Source: Archangium sp.
Lineage (GTDB): Bacteria > Myxococcota > Myxococcia > Myxococcales > Myxococcaceae
DNA: 52,412 nucleotides
Assembly: GCA_022843845.1 (NCBI GenBank)
Contig: JALHMW010000032.1
Location: forward strand, 1 to 52,412
Direction of reading: 5' to 3'
The notes under the pieces are model-generated. The model was not told the DNA's origin, did not search any database, and was given only the letters and a program-made list of their open reading frames with translations. A program made the translations under genes and the position numbers. Positions 23,996 through 32,714 of this stretch are shown in pieces. The number at the start of each line of letters is the position of its first letter. Positions within the stretch are counted from its first letter, which is position 1.

Positions 23996-25936
23996 TCAGC
24001 CCAGGCGAGATTCCACCCGCCACGCCTGAAGCATCAGCACGTCCCACAGGTGGTACTCCCAGGCGCGCTTGCCATTCAGGTGCTCGCCCCAGCGCTCGGC
24101 AATCACTGCCGGGTTGAGACCGACCTCTTCGAGCGACTGCGGTATCAGGAGCGACTCGGCCCAGTCTCGCAGCGGGCCACGGAGCCAGTCGCCGATTGGC
24201 ACGCCGAACCCCATCTTGGGACCGGCGACGAGCGTGCGCGGCAGGTAGCGGGCGAGCACCTCTCGGAGAATCCACTTTCCCGTCAGCCCTCGAACGCGCA
24301 TCGACAAGGGCAGGGTCCACGCGAACTCGACGAGCCGATGATCGAGGAGGGGCTCGCGCGCCTCGAGACTGACGGCCATTGAGGCGCGGTCCACCTTGGT
24401 CAGGATGTCATCCGGCAGGTAGCCGGTGAGATCCCTGAGCATCATCTCGTGAGCGAGACCTTCCCGGTCGTCTGAGGCGAAGGTGGGGCTCGGCGGCTCG
24501 GGCCAGGCGGGCGCATCGAGCAGCACGCGGTCTGCCGGGGTCCAATGCGACGCGAGCACTTCGTAGACGCGGTCGACCGAAGGCGCCTCGAGCACCGAGG
24601 CGAGCTTGTGCATTCGAAGGCCGGGCAGTCGCAGTCGTGGGAGCAGCGGCTGACCGCGGTCGAAGAGGGCGTCCCACGTGTCGGGCGACCGGGAGGTGAT
24701 GGCCCTCGAGAGGAGCGTTCTCAGCGCCGCCGGCAACCGGCGGGTCACCGCGCTGATTCGCGGCGCGTAGACGTGCCGGGTGTAGCCACCGAAGAGCTCG
24801 TCTCCGCCGTCGCCCGAGAGCGCCACGGTGACGTCACGTCGGGCGAGCTTCGAGACGAGATAGGTGGGGATCTGTGACGAGTCCGAGAAGGGCTCATCGA
24901 ACATTCGCGGGAGGAGTGGGATCACGTCGAGCGCGTCTTTGGCGGTCACCGTGAAGGGGGTGTGATGGGTGTTGAGGTGGCGAGCGACGGCGCTGGCGGC
25001 GGCGCCTTCGTCGAAGGCCGCCGACTCGTTCTGAATGGAGAAGGTGTGAACGGGTCGTGAGCTCTGCGCCTGCATGAGCGCGACGACCGTCGAGGAGTCG
25101 ATGCCGCCGGAGAGGAACGCTCCCAGCGGAACATCGGACACCATGCGCAGCTTCACGGCGTCGCGCAGGAGCACGTCGAGCGCGTCGACCGCCTCGGTCT
25201 CGGTGCCGGTGAACGGAGTCTGCCGGCCGCGGAGGGCGACCTGCTGCGGGTCCCAGTAGCGGGTGACGTGGGGGTCGTGGTTCCAGTCGGAGAAGGTGAG
25301 GAACGTTCCCGGCGCGACCTTATGGGCGCCGAGGAAGATGGTCCGATTCCCAGGGACACAGTTCGAGGAGAGGAAGCCAGCGAGCGCGGTTCGGTCGATG
25401 GTCGTCTGGAAGTCGGGGAGGGTTCGGAGCGCCTTCAGCTCGGAGGCGAAGGCGAGGGCGCTGGCGGTGCGGGTCCAGTAGAGGGGCTTCACCCCAAGGC
25501 GGTCGCGAACGAGGTGGAGCCGCCGCTCGGTGGCGTCCCAGAGGCCGAAGGCGAACATGCCGATGAAACGGCTGACTGCAGTCTCGAGTCCCCAGGCCTC
25601 GATGGCCGCGAGCATGACCTCGGTATCAGAGCCGCCGCGCCAGGGAGGGGCGCGGCCCTCACGTTCCAACTGGTCACGGAGGGCGGCGAAGTTGTAGACC
25701 TCGCCGTTGAAGACGATGGTGAATCGCCCCGAGGCCGACGCCATCGGTTGGGCCCCGGCAGGCGAGAGGTCGATGATGGAGAGGCGTCGGTGGCCGAAAA
25801 ACAGACCTGCGTGGGGCTCGAGCTGGCCGGTCGCGTCGGGGCCACGGTGGGCGATGGCCGCCGTCATCGCGCTCACCGCTGACGGGGCTGAATGCCGCGC
25901 GTGTGGAGAGGCCCAGAGCCCGGTGATGCCGCACAT
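23996..25936 (-). CDS. asnB: Asparagine synthase (glutamine-hydrolysing), copy 1
   Basis: A 646-residue AsnB-family protein. The class II glutamine amidotransferase domain (about 1-210) starts with MCGITG, placing the nucleophilic Cys at position 2, with HRGPDA, GHRRLSIIDLS and FNGEVYNF. The synthetase domain has the pyrophosphate loop SGGIDSS (276-282) and LSGDGGDELFGGY. Ammonia released from glutamine is passed to an adenylated carboxylate. In surface-glycan loci these enzymes often amidate uronic acids rather than make free asparagine. It diverges from the first WbpG-like amidotransferase across 56 bases and is upstream of a glycosyltransferase, so amidation of a uronic sugar is a reasonable guess. 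A second copy lies at 46313-48136. Confidence 0.92.
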   Translation of the reverse strand: MCGITGLWASPHARHSAPSAVSAMTAAIAHRGPDATGQLEPHAGLFFGHRRLSIIDLSPAGAQPMASASGRFTIVFNGEVYNFAALRDQLEREGRAPPWRGGSDTEVMLAAIEAWGLETAVSRFIGMFAFGLWDATERRLHLVRDRLGVKPLYWTRTASALAFASELKALRTLPDFQTTIDRTALAGFLSSNCVPGNRTIFLGAHKVAPGTFLTFSDWNHDPHVTRYWDPQQVALRGRQTPFTGTETEAVDALDVLLRDAVKLRMVSDVPLGAFLSGGIDSSTVVALMQAQSSRPVHTFSIQNESAAFDEGAAASAVARHLNTHHTPFTVTAKDALDVIPLLPRMFDEPFSDSSQIPTYLVSKLARRDVTVALSGDGGDELFGGYTRHVYAPRISAVTRRLPAALRTLLSRAITSRSPDTWDALFDRGQPLLPRLRLPGLRMHKLASVLEAPSVDRVYEVLASHWTPADRVLLDAPAWPEPPSPTFASDDREGLAHEMMLRDLTGYLPDDILTKVDRASMAVSLEAREPLLDHRLVEFAWTLPLSMRVRGLTGKWILREVLARYLPRTLVAGPKMGFGVPIGDWLRGPLRDWAESLLIPQSLEEVGLNPAVIAERWGEHLNGKRAWEYHLWDVLMLQAWRVESRLG

Positions 25937-25992
25937 GGGCTGGGGGTCTACGCGATGAAGTCAGCGAGCGAAACCAAGAGTGGAGTTCTCTG

Positions 25993-27141
25993 ATGTGGGT
26001 CGCGACCCGCGGAAAGATGTGTGCGCGCTGCGTGATGGACGAGTCGGCGCCCGACCTCACGCTCGACCAGCAGGGCGTGTGCCGGTACTGCCGTGACTTC
26101 GACCGTCAACGCGCCCGGCCAGGGCAAGACCCGGCCAGCCTGGAACTCGAAGGTCAGCGATGGGTCGCGCGCCTGAAATCAGCGGGCCGGTTTCGCCGCT
26201 ACGACTGCGTGATGGGACTGAGCGGCGGCGCCGACAGCTCGTACGCGCTGCTGCTCGCGAAGCGGCTCGGGCTTCGACCGTTGGCCGTGCACATCGACAA
26301 CGGCTGGAACTCCGAGCTCGCGGTGATGAACATCGAGAACCTCGTCCGCAAGCTCGACATCGACCTGCACACCATCGTCATCAAGTGGAACGAGTTCCGT
26401 GAGCTGCAGCTGGCGTTTCTGCGCGCCGGCGTCGTCGACCTCGAGATGCCGAGCGACCACGCCATCATCGCGGGTATGTACAAGACAGCGCGGCGCTTCT
26501 TGCTTCGATACGTCGTTTCGGGCGACAACTCGGCAACCGAGGTCACGCTGCCGCGGGGCTGGAACCACCGCAAAACCGACCTCCGCAACCTCCGGGCAAT
26601 TCACGACGCGCATACGAGCGAGTCGCTGGCGTCGTTCCCTCAGCTCTCGACGCTCGGCATGCTCTTCTCGCAGCGCGTGCTCCGCCAGGAGTGGGTTCCG
26701 CTGCTGTCGTACTTTCCGTACATCAAGTCCGAGGCCATCGCGGAGTTGGAGCGCGAGATTGGCTGGCGGCCGTACCCGGGGAAGCACGGGGAGTCGATCA
26801 TCACGCGGTATTACCAAGGCTTCATTCTCCCGAAGAAGTTCGGCTTCGATAAACGCCGCATTCACCTGTCGCGGTTGATTTGCAGCGGACAATGCTCCCG
26901 TGACGAGGCGATGGCCGACCTCGCCAAGCCCCCATACGACCCCGAGGTGATGCAGCTCGACCGTGAGTTCGTCATCAAGAAGTTCAGGCTTACCGAGGCC
27001 GAGTTCGACGCCATCATGCAGGCCGCGCCGCACGCTCACGCTGAGTTCGCGTCCGACGAGGACTTTCTGCAGTTGTCCTTCAAGGTGACTGGGCTGATGC
27101 GGAGGCTCAGCGCAACCCTCGCCCGTCAGGTTCCTGAATGA
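25993..27141 (+). CDS. wbpG: N-acetyl sugar amidotransferase, WbpG/PseA family, copy 1
   Basis: A 382-residue ATP-pyrophosphatase-type enzyme. The N-terminal Cys pairs CARC and CRYC (about residues 10-33) are typical of the family's zinc-ribbon-like start. The PP-loop follows in VMGLSGGADSSYALLLAK, then LAVHIDNGWNSELAV and the C-terminal SRLICSGQCSRDEAM. Family members take ammonia supplied by HisH/HisF-like partners and convert an N-acetyl group on a nucleotide sugar to acetamidino. A Shine-Dalgarno-like GGAG at 25982-25985 precedes the ATG. It is the first gene of the operon that includes wbpB, wbpD, wbpE, hisH and hisF. Sequence differs markedly from copy 2 at 43077-44297. Confidence 0.9.
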   Translation: MWVATRGKMCARCVMDESAPDLTLDQQGVCRYCRDFDRQRARPGQDPASLELEGQRWVARLKSAGRFRRYDCVMGLSGGADSSYALLLAKRLGLRPLAVHIDNGWNSELAVMNIENLVRKLDIDLHTIVIKWNEFRELQLAFLRAGVVDLEMPSDHAIIAGMYKTARRFLLRYVVSGDNSATEVTLPRGWNHRKTDLRNLRAIHDAHTSESLASFPQLSTLGMLFSQRVLRQEWVPLLSYFPYIKSEAIAELEREIGWRPYPGKHGESIITRYYQGFILPKKFGFDKRRIHLSRLICSGQCSRDEAMADLAKPPYDPEVMQLDREFVIKKFRLTEAEFDAIMQAAPHAHAEFASDEDFLQLSFKVTGLMRRLSATLARQVPE

Positions 27142-28235
27142 AGCCGAAGGTCTTTCTCATTCTCTCGTCGTCCGCGATCGGCGGGGCCGAGAAGCGGTTT
27201 GCGGGGTTGTGGCTCGAGCTGAAGCGACAGGGAGACTCCCGAACGGTGCTGGTCGTTCCTGCACCGCTCCGTGCTCTGCTTGCGCGTTCGGCTGATCTCG
27301 CAGGCCTCGAGGCCTTCGAATCGGACATGGTGACGACGCGCGACGCCGACCACACGCCGCGCGGCCACCTGTTTCGAACGCTGGCACGGCTTCGTCTCTT
27401 GAACCCCTCGGCCGTTTTCCACTTCACGCTGCTCCCTCCGGTCTTCGCGGGCCTCATTCGGCCTGACCGAACCATCTTTACCGTGCCCAACTCGACGTTG
27501 CGCCAGTTCAACTGGAAAGGCCTTGTGCCAGTGCTGGCGAGCGTCGCGTTATGCCGTCGCACCGATGTGCTCGATGAAACCGTGTGCGAAGAGTTGGCGC
27601 GGCGGGTTCCTTTTCGGCGGAACTCGTTGTCGGTGACGCCCGGCTCGTTCGTCGACCTCGAATTCTACCGGCCTGCCGCCGAGAAGGGGCCGACGCTCGT
27701 CTTCACGGGGCTCTTCAGCGAAGAAAAGCAGATCGACCGGCTTGTCGCGGCTACACCCGCACTCGATACAGCGCTGAAGGATGACGGGCTCAAGGCGCGG
27801 TTCCGTTTTCTCGGCCGTGAAACGCGGCAGCCAGGCGTCGCAGAGGCGTGCGGTGCCATGAAGGGCGTCGACGTAAAAGCGTGGTTCGAGCCGAACCCTG
27901 TGTCCGTGCTTGCGGGGGCGCGTGCGTTCTTTTCGGTGCAGCGCACGAACAACTACCCATCGAAGGCGCTGCTCGAAGGCATGGCCTGCGGCTGCCTCCC
28001 GATCGTGACCGACGTGGGCACCACCCGACGCATCGCGCACCCCGACTTCGCCTGGTTCGTTCCGCAGAACTTCACCGCTGACGATCTCATCGGACCCGTG
28101 CGCGAGATCCTCACGATGCCCGAGCCAGAATTCTCACGCCGGGTCGAACGCATGAGGGCGTTCCTCGCTGAGCGCTTTTCCGTCGGGGCGATGCGCAGTT
28201 ACTACGAGCGTTTGTGGGCCGAAGTGGCGGCTTGA
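27138..28235 (+). CDS. Glycosyltransferase, GT4-like
   Basis: A 365-residue GT-B protein coupled to the amidotransferase by an ATGA overlap. The start VFLILSSSAIGGAEKRFAGLW has the GGAE acceptor-domain motif of GT4 enzymes. The donor half has LVFTGLFSEEKQIDRLVAA, SVLAGARAFFSVQ, NYPSKALLEGMACGCLPIVTDVGT and a short acidic helix after it. The NYPSK...LEGMACG motif replaces the usual E-G-F/x-P-x-x-x-x-E pattern. It probably transfers the uronic sugar made by this operon. A gap of 85 bases separates it from wbpB. Confidence 0.82.
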   Translation: MKPKVFLILSSSAIGGAEKRFAGLWLELKRQGDSRTVLVVPAPLRALLARSADLAGLEAFESDMVTTRDADHTPRGHLFRTLARLRLLNPSAVFHFTLLPPVFAGLIRPDRTIFTVPNSTLRQFNWKGLVPVLASVALCRRTDVLDETVCEELARRVPFRRNSLSVTPGSFVDLEFYRPAAEKGPTLVFTGLFSEEKQIDRLVAATPALDTALKDDGLKARFRFLGRETRQPGVAEACGAMKGVDVKAWFEPNPVSVLAGARAFFSVQRTNNYPSKALLEGMACGCLPIVTDVGTTRRIAHPDFAWFVPQNFTADDLIGPVREILTMPEPEFSRRVERMRAFLAERFSVGAMRSYYERLWAEVAA

Positions 28236-28320
28236 TTCCGCAGGCACCATCTCCTACAGCCGCTGAATCGTTGGGGGTGCAACGGGCACCGACGTTCGGC
28301 GTCGCACGCGGCGGGAGCAC

Positions 28321-29280
28321 ATGAGCAAGAACTTCGCGGTCATCGGTGTGGGCGGGTACATCGCGCCTCGCCACCTCAAGGCGATTCGCGACACGGGGAA
28401 TCACCTCGTCGCTGCGGCAGACCCGAAGGACTCGGTCGGCGTGCTCGACCAGTATGCGTTCGACGTTCGCTTCTTCACCGAGATTGAACGGCTCGACCGG
28501 TTCCTCGAGAAGGCGAAGCGCGGGCCAGATGCCGAGCGCGTTCACTGGGTCACCGTCTGCTCGCCAAACTACCTGCACGACGCCCACTGCCGGCTCGGCC
28601 TCCGCGTGAACGCCGACGTCATCTGCGAGAAGCCGCTCGTCATCAACCCGTGGAACCTCGACGCCCTGCAGGAACTCGAGCGTGAAATGGGCCGCCGCAT
28701 CTTCACGGTGCTTCAGCTTCGCGTGCACCAGAAGCTCATCGAGCTGCGGCAGAAGTTGCTCGCCGAGCCCGGCAAGGTTCACGACGTCGACCTCACGTAC
28801 ATCACCTCTCGCGGCCAGTGGTACGACGTCTCGTGGAAGGGGCAGCCTGAGAAGTCCGGCGGCGTGCCCACCAACATCGGCATTCACTTCTTCGACCTGC
28901 TCACGTGGCTGTTCGGCAAGGTGCAAGCTTCGACCGTCCACCTCTCCGAAGAGCGCAAGGTCGGTGGCGTGATGCTGCTGGAGCGCGCGCAGGTGCGATG
29001 GTTCCTCTCAATCGACACCAGCGACCTGCCGTTCGCGCCTGAGCCCGGCAAGAAGACGACCTTCCGCTCCATCACCGTCGACGGGCAAGAGGTCGAGTTC
29101 TCGGAGGGCTTCACCGACCTGCACACGAAGATCTACGAAGAGACCCTCGCGGGCCGCGGCTTCGGCCTCGACGACGCGCGCGGCTCCATCGAGCTCGTGC
29201 ACGACCTGCGTTCGCGGCCTCCTGTCGCGGCGACGGGCGACGTTCACCCGCTCGTCTTCAAGCGCCTCAAGAAAAGTTAA
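28321..29280 (+). CDS. wbpB: Gfo/Idh/MocA oxidoreductase, WbpB-like
   Basis: A 319-residue NAD-dependent dehydrogenase. The Rossmann start is NFAVIGVGGYIAPRHLKAI, with VTVCSPNYLHDAHCRLGL and the family's ICEKPLVINPWNLD (E-K-P motif). The C-terminal domain has the SGGVPTNIGIHFFDLLTWLFG block with the active-site-region His. WbpB/WlbA oxidises C3 of UDP-GlcNAcA, giving the 3-keto sugar used by the WbpE transaminase. A GGGAG at 28313-28317 precedes the ATG. The gene order wbpB-wbpD-wbpE matches Pseudomonas and Bordetella loci for UDP-2,3-diacetamido-uronic acids. Confidence 0.92.
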   Translation: MSKNFAVIGVGGYIAPRHLKAIRDTGNHLVAAADPKDSVGVLDQYAFDVRFFTEIERLDRFLEKAKRGPDAERVHWVTVCSPNYLHDAHCRLGLRVNADVICEKPLVINPWNLDALQELEREMGRRIFTVLQLRVHQKLIELRQKLLAEPGKVHDVDLTYITSRGQWYDVSWKGQPEKSGGVPTNIGIHFFDLLTWLFGKVQASTVHLSEERKVGGVMLLERAQVRWFLSIDTSDLPFAPEPGKKTTFRSITVDGQEVEFSEGFTDLHTKIYEETLAGRGFGLDDARGSIELVHDLRSRPPVAATGDVHPLVFKRLKKS

Positions 29281-29290
29281 GGAGTCGACC

Positions 29291-29917
29291 ATGGAGAAGG
29301 CTTGGTGGGCCCACGCGACGGCCGTCGTGGACGAGCCCTCGAACATCGGCGCAGGGACGAAGCTCTGGCACTTCTGCCACGTGATGCCGAACGCGGTCAT
29401 CGGTGAGCGCTGCAGCTTCGGGCAGAACGTCTTCATCGGCAGCACGGTGCGCATCGGTACCAACGTGAAGGTTCAGAACAACGTCTCGCTCTACGACGGG
29501 GTCGAACTCGAGCGCGACGTCTTCTGCGGTCCGTCGTGCGTCTTCACGAACGTCATCAACCCGCGCTCGGAGATCGTTCGCAAGTCGCAGTATGCGCGCA
29601 CCCTCGTGAAGCGCGGCGCCAGCATCGGCGCCAACGCCACCATCGTCTGTGGCTCGACCATCGGCCGCTACGCCCTCATCGGCGCCGGAGCCGTCGTCAC
29701 CAACTCGGTCGTGCCTGATTACGCGCTCATGCTTGGCGTACCCGCGAAGCGCAAAGGCTGGGTGAGCCGGCACGGTCACGTGCTCGAGAACCCCGTGCAC
29801 GGCGTGTTCACCTGCCCCGAGACGGGGTGGAAGTACCAGGAGGTCGAGCCGAACGTGCTGCGCTGCCTCGACTGGAATGAAGACGCCGAGCTCCCGGCTG
29901 CTGGAGCGAAGCCATGA
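29291..29917 (+). CDS. wbpD: WbpD-like UDP-sugar N-acetyltransferase (hexapeptide repeat)
   Basis: A 208-residue left-handed beta-helix acetyltransferase. It has ANIGAGTKLWHF-type opening residues (SNIGAGTKLWHFCHVMPNA), coils such as CSFGQNVFIGSTVRIGTNVKVQNNVSLYDGV, and the NPRSEIVRKSQYARTLVKRGASIGANATI segment characteristic of WbpD/WlbB. It acetylates the 3-amino group of UDP-2-acetamido-3-amino-glucuronic acid using acetyl-CoA. A strong Shine-Dalgarno AAGGAG (29279-29284) overlaps the wbpB stop codon. Its own stop overlaps the wbpE start as ATGA. The C-terminal ~45 residues (VFTCPETGWKYQEV) form the small tail usual for this family. Confidence 0.92.
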   Translation: MEKAWWAHATAVVDEPSNIGAGTKLWHFCHVMPNAVIGERCSFGQNVFIGSTVRIGTNVKVQNNVSLYDGVELERDVFCGPSCVFTNVINPRSEIVRKSQYARTLVKRGASIGANATIVCGSTIGRYALIGAGAVVTNSVVPDYALMLGVPAKRKGWVSRHGHVLENPVHGVFTCPETGWKYQEVEPNVLRCLDWNEDAELPAAGAKP

Positions 29918-31068
29918 CGCCGGTGCCGCTGCTCGATCTGAAGGCGCAGTACGCGTCCATCAAGAAAGACATCGACGCTGCCATCGCGCGGGTCGTCGAG
30001 AGTCAGCACTTCATTCTCGGCCCCGAGGTCGAAGGGCTCGAGAAGGAGATCGCCGCTTACTCAGGCTGCTCGCACGCCATCGGGGTGACCTCAGGCACCG
30101 ACGCGATCCTGGTGGCGCTGATGGCCCTCAGCATCGGGCCAGGCGACGAGGTCATCACCAGCCCCAACACCTTCGTCGCGACGGCGACCTGCATCGCGCG
30201 GCTCGGCGCGAAAGCCGTCTTCGTCGACATCGACCCCATCTCGTACAACCTCGACACCACGCGCCTCGAGCGCGCCATCACCTCGCGCACGAAGGCCCTG
30301 ATTCCCGTGCACCTGTTCGGCCAGATGGCCGACATGGACCAGGTGATGGCCATCGCGAACTCGAAGGGCCTCCCCGTCATCGAAGACGGCGCGCAGGCCA
30401 TTGGCTCGGAGTGGGGTGGGAAACGCGCTGGCTCGTTTGGCGCGATGGGCTGCTTGTCGTTCTTCCCTTCGAAGAACCTCGGCGCGTTCGGCGACGCAGG
30501 CGCGGTGGTGACGAACGACGGAGCCCTGGCGGCGAAGGTGAAGCTGCTGCGCTCGCAGGGGCAGGAGCCGAAGTACTTCTCGAAGATCGTCGGCGGCAAC
30601 TTTCGTATCGACGCGCTGCAGGCGGCGATTCTGCGCGCCAAGCTGCCGCACCTCGACGGCTGGACGGCGGGCCGCCAGCGGAACGCGGCCTATTACCGAA
30701 AGCGCTTCGTGGAGCTCGGAGTCGATGCGAACCAGGTGCGGCCTTCGAAGGAGCACGCGCTCACCCTCCCGCGCGAGGCCTCGAACGTTCGCCACGTGTA
30801 CAACCAGTTCGTCATTCGGTCGAACGACCGAGATGGCTTGAAGCGCTTCCTCGCCGAGCACCACATCGGCACCGAGATCTACTACCCGCAGCCGATGCAC
30901 CTGCAGGCGTGCTTCGCGTCGTGGGGTGGCAAGCCGGGCGACTTCCCCGAAGCGGAGGCAGCGGCGACGCAGTCGCTCGCGCTGCCCGTGTACCCTGAGC
31001 TCAACGAGGGGCAGCTCGAGACCGTGGTGCAGACGACGCTCCAGTTTCATCGCCAGTCGCGCGCATGA
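29914..31068 (+). CDS. wbpE: DegT/DnrJ/EryC1 transaminase, WbpE-like
   Basis: A 384-residue PLP enzyme. The start is VPLLDLKAQYASIKKDIDAA, and the other blocks are GVTSGTDAILVAL, SPNTFVATATCIARLGA, PVHLFGQMADM, VIEDGAQAIGSEW and the PLP-lysine segment GCLSFFPSKNLGAFGDAG. All fit the WbpE/WlbC branch, which transfers the amino group from glutamate to UDP-3-keto-GlcNAcA. It is coupled by ATGA to wbpD upstream and hisH downstream. Together with WbpB and WbpD it makes UDP-GlcNAc(3NAc)A; the preceding C6 dehydrogenase (WbpA) and following 2-epimerase (WbpI) are not in the window. Confidence 0.92.
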   Translation: MTPVPLLDLKAQYASIKKDIDAAIARVVESQHFILGPEVEGLEKEIAAYSGCSHAIGVTSGTDAILVALMALSIGPGDEVITSPNTFVATATCIARLGAKAVFVDIDPISYNLDTTRLERAITSRTKALIPVHLFGQMADMDQVMAIANSKGLPVIEDGAQAIGSEWGGKRAGSFGAMGCLSFFPSKNLGAFGDAGAVVTNDGALAAKVKLLRSQGQEPKYFSKIVGGNFRIDALQAAILRAKLPHLDGWTAGRQRNAAYYRKRFVELGVDANQVRPSKEHALTLPREASNVRHVYNQFVIRSNDRDGLKRFLAEHHIGTEIYYPQPMHLQACFASWGGKPGDFPEAEAAATQSLALPVYPELNEGQLETVVQTTLQFHRQSRA

Positions 31069-31691
31069 TCACGCTCGTCGACACCGGGCTGTGCAACATC
31101 GGCTCGGTCGCCAACATGCTGCGCAAGCTGGGAGTGCGCCCCAACATCGCCACCGATGGCCGGGGCGTAGAGGAGGCGAGGGCCCTCATCCTTCCCGGCA
31201 TCGGCCACTTCGACGCGGGCATGAAGAACCTCGAGGAGCGCGGGCTGGCGAAGGCGCTCCACGAGCGGGTGGTGGGCGCGAAAGTGCCGGTGCTGGGCAT
31301 CTGTCTGGGCATGCAGTTGCTCGCGCGGCACTCGGAAGAGGGCTCGGCGCCAGGCCTCGGGTGGATTGCGGCCGACGTGAAGAAGTTCCGTTTCGAGCCG
31401 CCCGTCTCGCTGCCCGTGCCGCACATGGGGTGGAACGAGGTCGAGCCAGTCGATGTGGAGATGTTCAAGGGCCACGAGCCTGGGCGCACGCGCTTCTACT
31501 TCGTTCACTCGTTCCACGTGGTGCCCGATGACACGGCGGTCGTGGCTGCGTGGGCGACGTACGGTACACGCTTCGTGGCAGCCGTCCGGCAGGGGCACAT
31601 CTGGGGAGCGCAGTTTCACCCCGAGAAGAGCCATCGGCACGGGTTGAACGTGCTCAAGAACTACGTCGAGGCGGTGCGCGATGCTGCGTAG
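31065..31691 (+). CDS. hisH: HisH-like glutaminase subunit, copy 1 (sugar amidotransferase partner)
   Basis: A 208-residue class I glutamine amidotransferase. The nucleophile Cys is in VPVLGICLGMQLL, with the ALILPGIGHFDAGM oxyanion-strand region and the catalytic His/Glu in AQFHPEKSHRHG. In histidine synthesis this subunit feeds ammonia to HisF. Here it sits between wbpE and a HisF paralogue that lacks the cyclase aspartate, in an operon headed by a WbpG-like enzyme. It therefore probably supplies ammonia for acetamidino formation. It overlaps wbpE by ATGA and hisF by 11 bases. No other his genes are nearby. Confidence 0.92.
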   Translation: MITLVDTGLCNIGSVANMLRKLGVRPNIATDGRGVEEARALILPGIGHFDAGMKNLEERGLAKALHERVVGAKVPVLGICLGMQLLARHSEEGSAPGLGWIAADVKKFRFEPPVSLPVPHMGWNEVEPVDVEMFKGHEPGRTRFYFVHSFHVVPDDTAVVAAWATYGTRFVAAVRQGHIWGAQFHPEKSHRHGLNVLKNYVEAVRDAA

Positions 31692-32466
31692 GCGCGTGAT
31701 TCCGTCGCTGCTGCTCTCGGGCGGCGGGCTCGTGAAGACGCGGCGGTTCAAAGACGAGGTCTACGTCGGCGATCCCATCAACGCGGTGAAGATCTTCAAC
31801 GAGAAGGAGGTCGACGAGCTGTTCCTCTTCGACATCCACGCGAGCCGGGAGGGGCGGCGCCCCGACTTCGCACTCGTCGAGTCGATCGTCTCAGAGGCGT
31901 TCATGCCCGTCGGTTACGGCGGCGGGGTTCGCACGCTGGCGGATGTGCGAACACTGCTCCGGCTCGGAGTCGAGAAGGTCGCGCTGAACACGGCAGCGCT
32001 CGACGATCTGTCCTTTGTGCGGGAGCTCTCGAACGCTTTCGGCGCGCAGTGTGTCGTGGGCGTCGTCGACGTGAAGCGTGACTGGCGAGGGCGGCCGAAG
32101 GTCTGGTCGCATGCCGGCCGAACGCTGCGAGCCACCGACGTGAAGGAGTGGATGAAGGCGCTCGTCGACGCCGGGGCGGGAGAGTTGCTGGTGCAGTCGG
32201 TCGACCACGACGGGTGCCTTGACGGCATGGATCTAGAACTGCTCGAGTCGATTGGTGGCCACTCGCGTGTCCCCGTGGTCGCTGCAGGTGGCGCGCGAGG
32301 TGTCGTCGACCTTCGGTCCGCGTTCGAACGCGGCGTGTCGGCCGTGGCCGTCGGGGCGCGATTCGTGTTCGTCGGCCCACATCGAGCAGTGCTCATCAGC
32401 TATCTGAGCGAACTTGAACGGAGTAGTTTGGAGAATAGAACGGGAACGCCTGCAAAACAGCCATGA
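31681..32466 (+). CDS. hisF: HisF-like ammonia-channel protein, copy 1
   Basis: A 261-residue (beta/alpha)8 barrel protein of the HisF family. The N-terminus RRVIPSLLLSGGGLVKTRRF aligns with HisF, but Leu stands where HisF has its general acid/base Asp11. The second catalytic Asp (VVGVVDVKRDW) and the C-terminal phosphate-binding loops (PVVAAGGARG, AVAVGARFVF) are kept. Loss of Asp11 is typical of WbpH-type paralogues that conduct ammonia from HisH to the sugar amidotransferase rather than make imidazole glycerol phosphate. It overlaps hisH by 11 bases. The residues after about 250 (SLENRTGTPAKQP) look like an extra tail. Confidence 0.9.
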   Translation: MLRRRVIPSLLLSGGGLVKTRRFKDEVYVGDPINAVKIFNEKEVDELFLFDIHASREGRRPDFALVESIVSEAFMPVGYGGGVRTLADVRTLLRLGVEKVALNTAALDDLSFVRELSNAFGAQCVVGVVDVKRDWRGRPKVWSHAGRTLRATDVKEWMKALVDAGAGELLVQSVDHDGCLDGMDLELLESIGGHSRVPVVAAGGARGVVDLRSAFERGVSAVAVGARFVFVGPHRAVLISYLSELERSSLENRTGTPAKQP

Positions 32467-32534
32467 TCGTTGCCTAGCCATTATCTACTGCCGACTCTTG
32501 ACCAAATTCTCTCTATCCGGCTCATTCCGTAACT

Positions 32535-32714
32535 GTGATCCGAGCGGCCTTAAAAACAACAGAGGGCAAGACACTTGATAATAAAGCACTGCACTCTCCA
32601 GTTCACACGAAGGCCCGATTGGACGTGGTGCTCAATCTGCAGGAGCGCTACCGGCCGGGCGGAAGCGTCAAAGGTCCGATGGCGCATCCCTTCTTGATTG
32701 ACGGGGAGAAATGA
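32535..32714 (+). CDS. Small ORF coupled to the flippase gene; possibly a gene remnant
   Basis: A 59-codon frame from a GTG at 32535 ends in a TGA (32712-32714) that overlaps the flippase ATG as ATGA, the junction used throughout this locus. The second half (RLDVVLNLQERYRPGGS, then VKGPMAHPFLIDGEK) has convincing protein-like composition and codon use. I do not recognise a family. The frame is closed upstream by a TGA at 32499-32501. It may be a genuine small protein, or the C-terminal remnant of a larger gene deleted when the low-GC block was acquired. The rest of the gap 32467-32534 shows nothing clear. Confidence 0.45.
   Translation: MIRAALKTTEGKTLDNKALHSPVHTKARLDVVLNLQERYRPGGSVKGPMAHPFLIDGEK

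Noticed and set aside
25937..25992. Riboswitch or attenuator between asnB1 and wbpG1
   Set aside because: Only 56 bases lie between the divergent starts and no stable hairpin or terminator is visible; it is probably a simple divergent promoter.
31065..32466. Annotation of hisH/hisF as histidine biosynthesis genes
   Set aside because: The HisF copy lacks Asp11, no other his gene is nearby and both are coupled to sugar amidotransferase operons.
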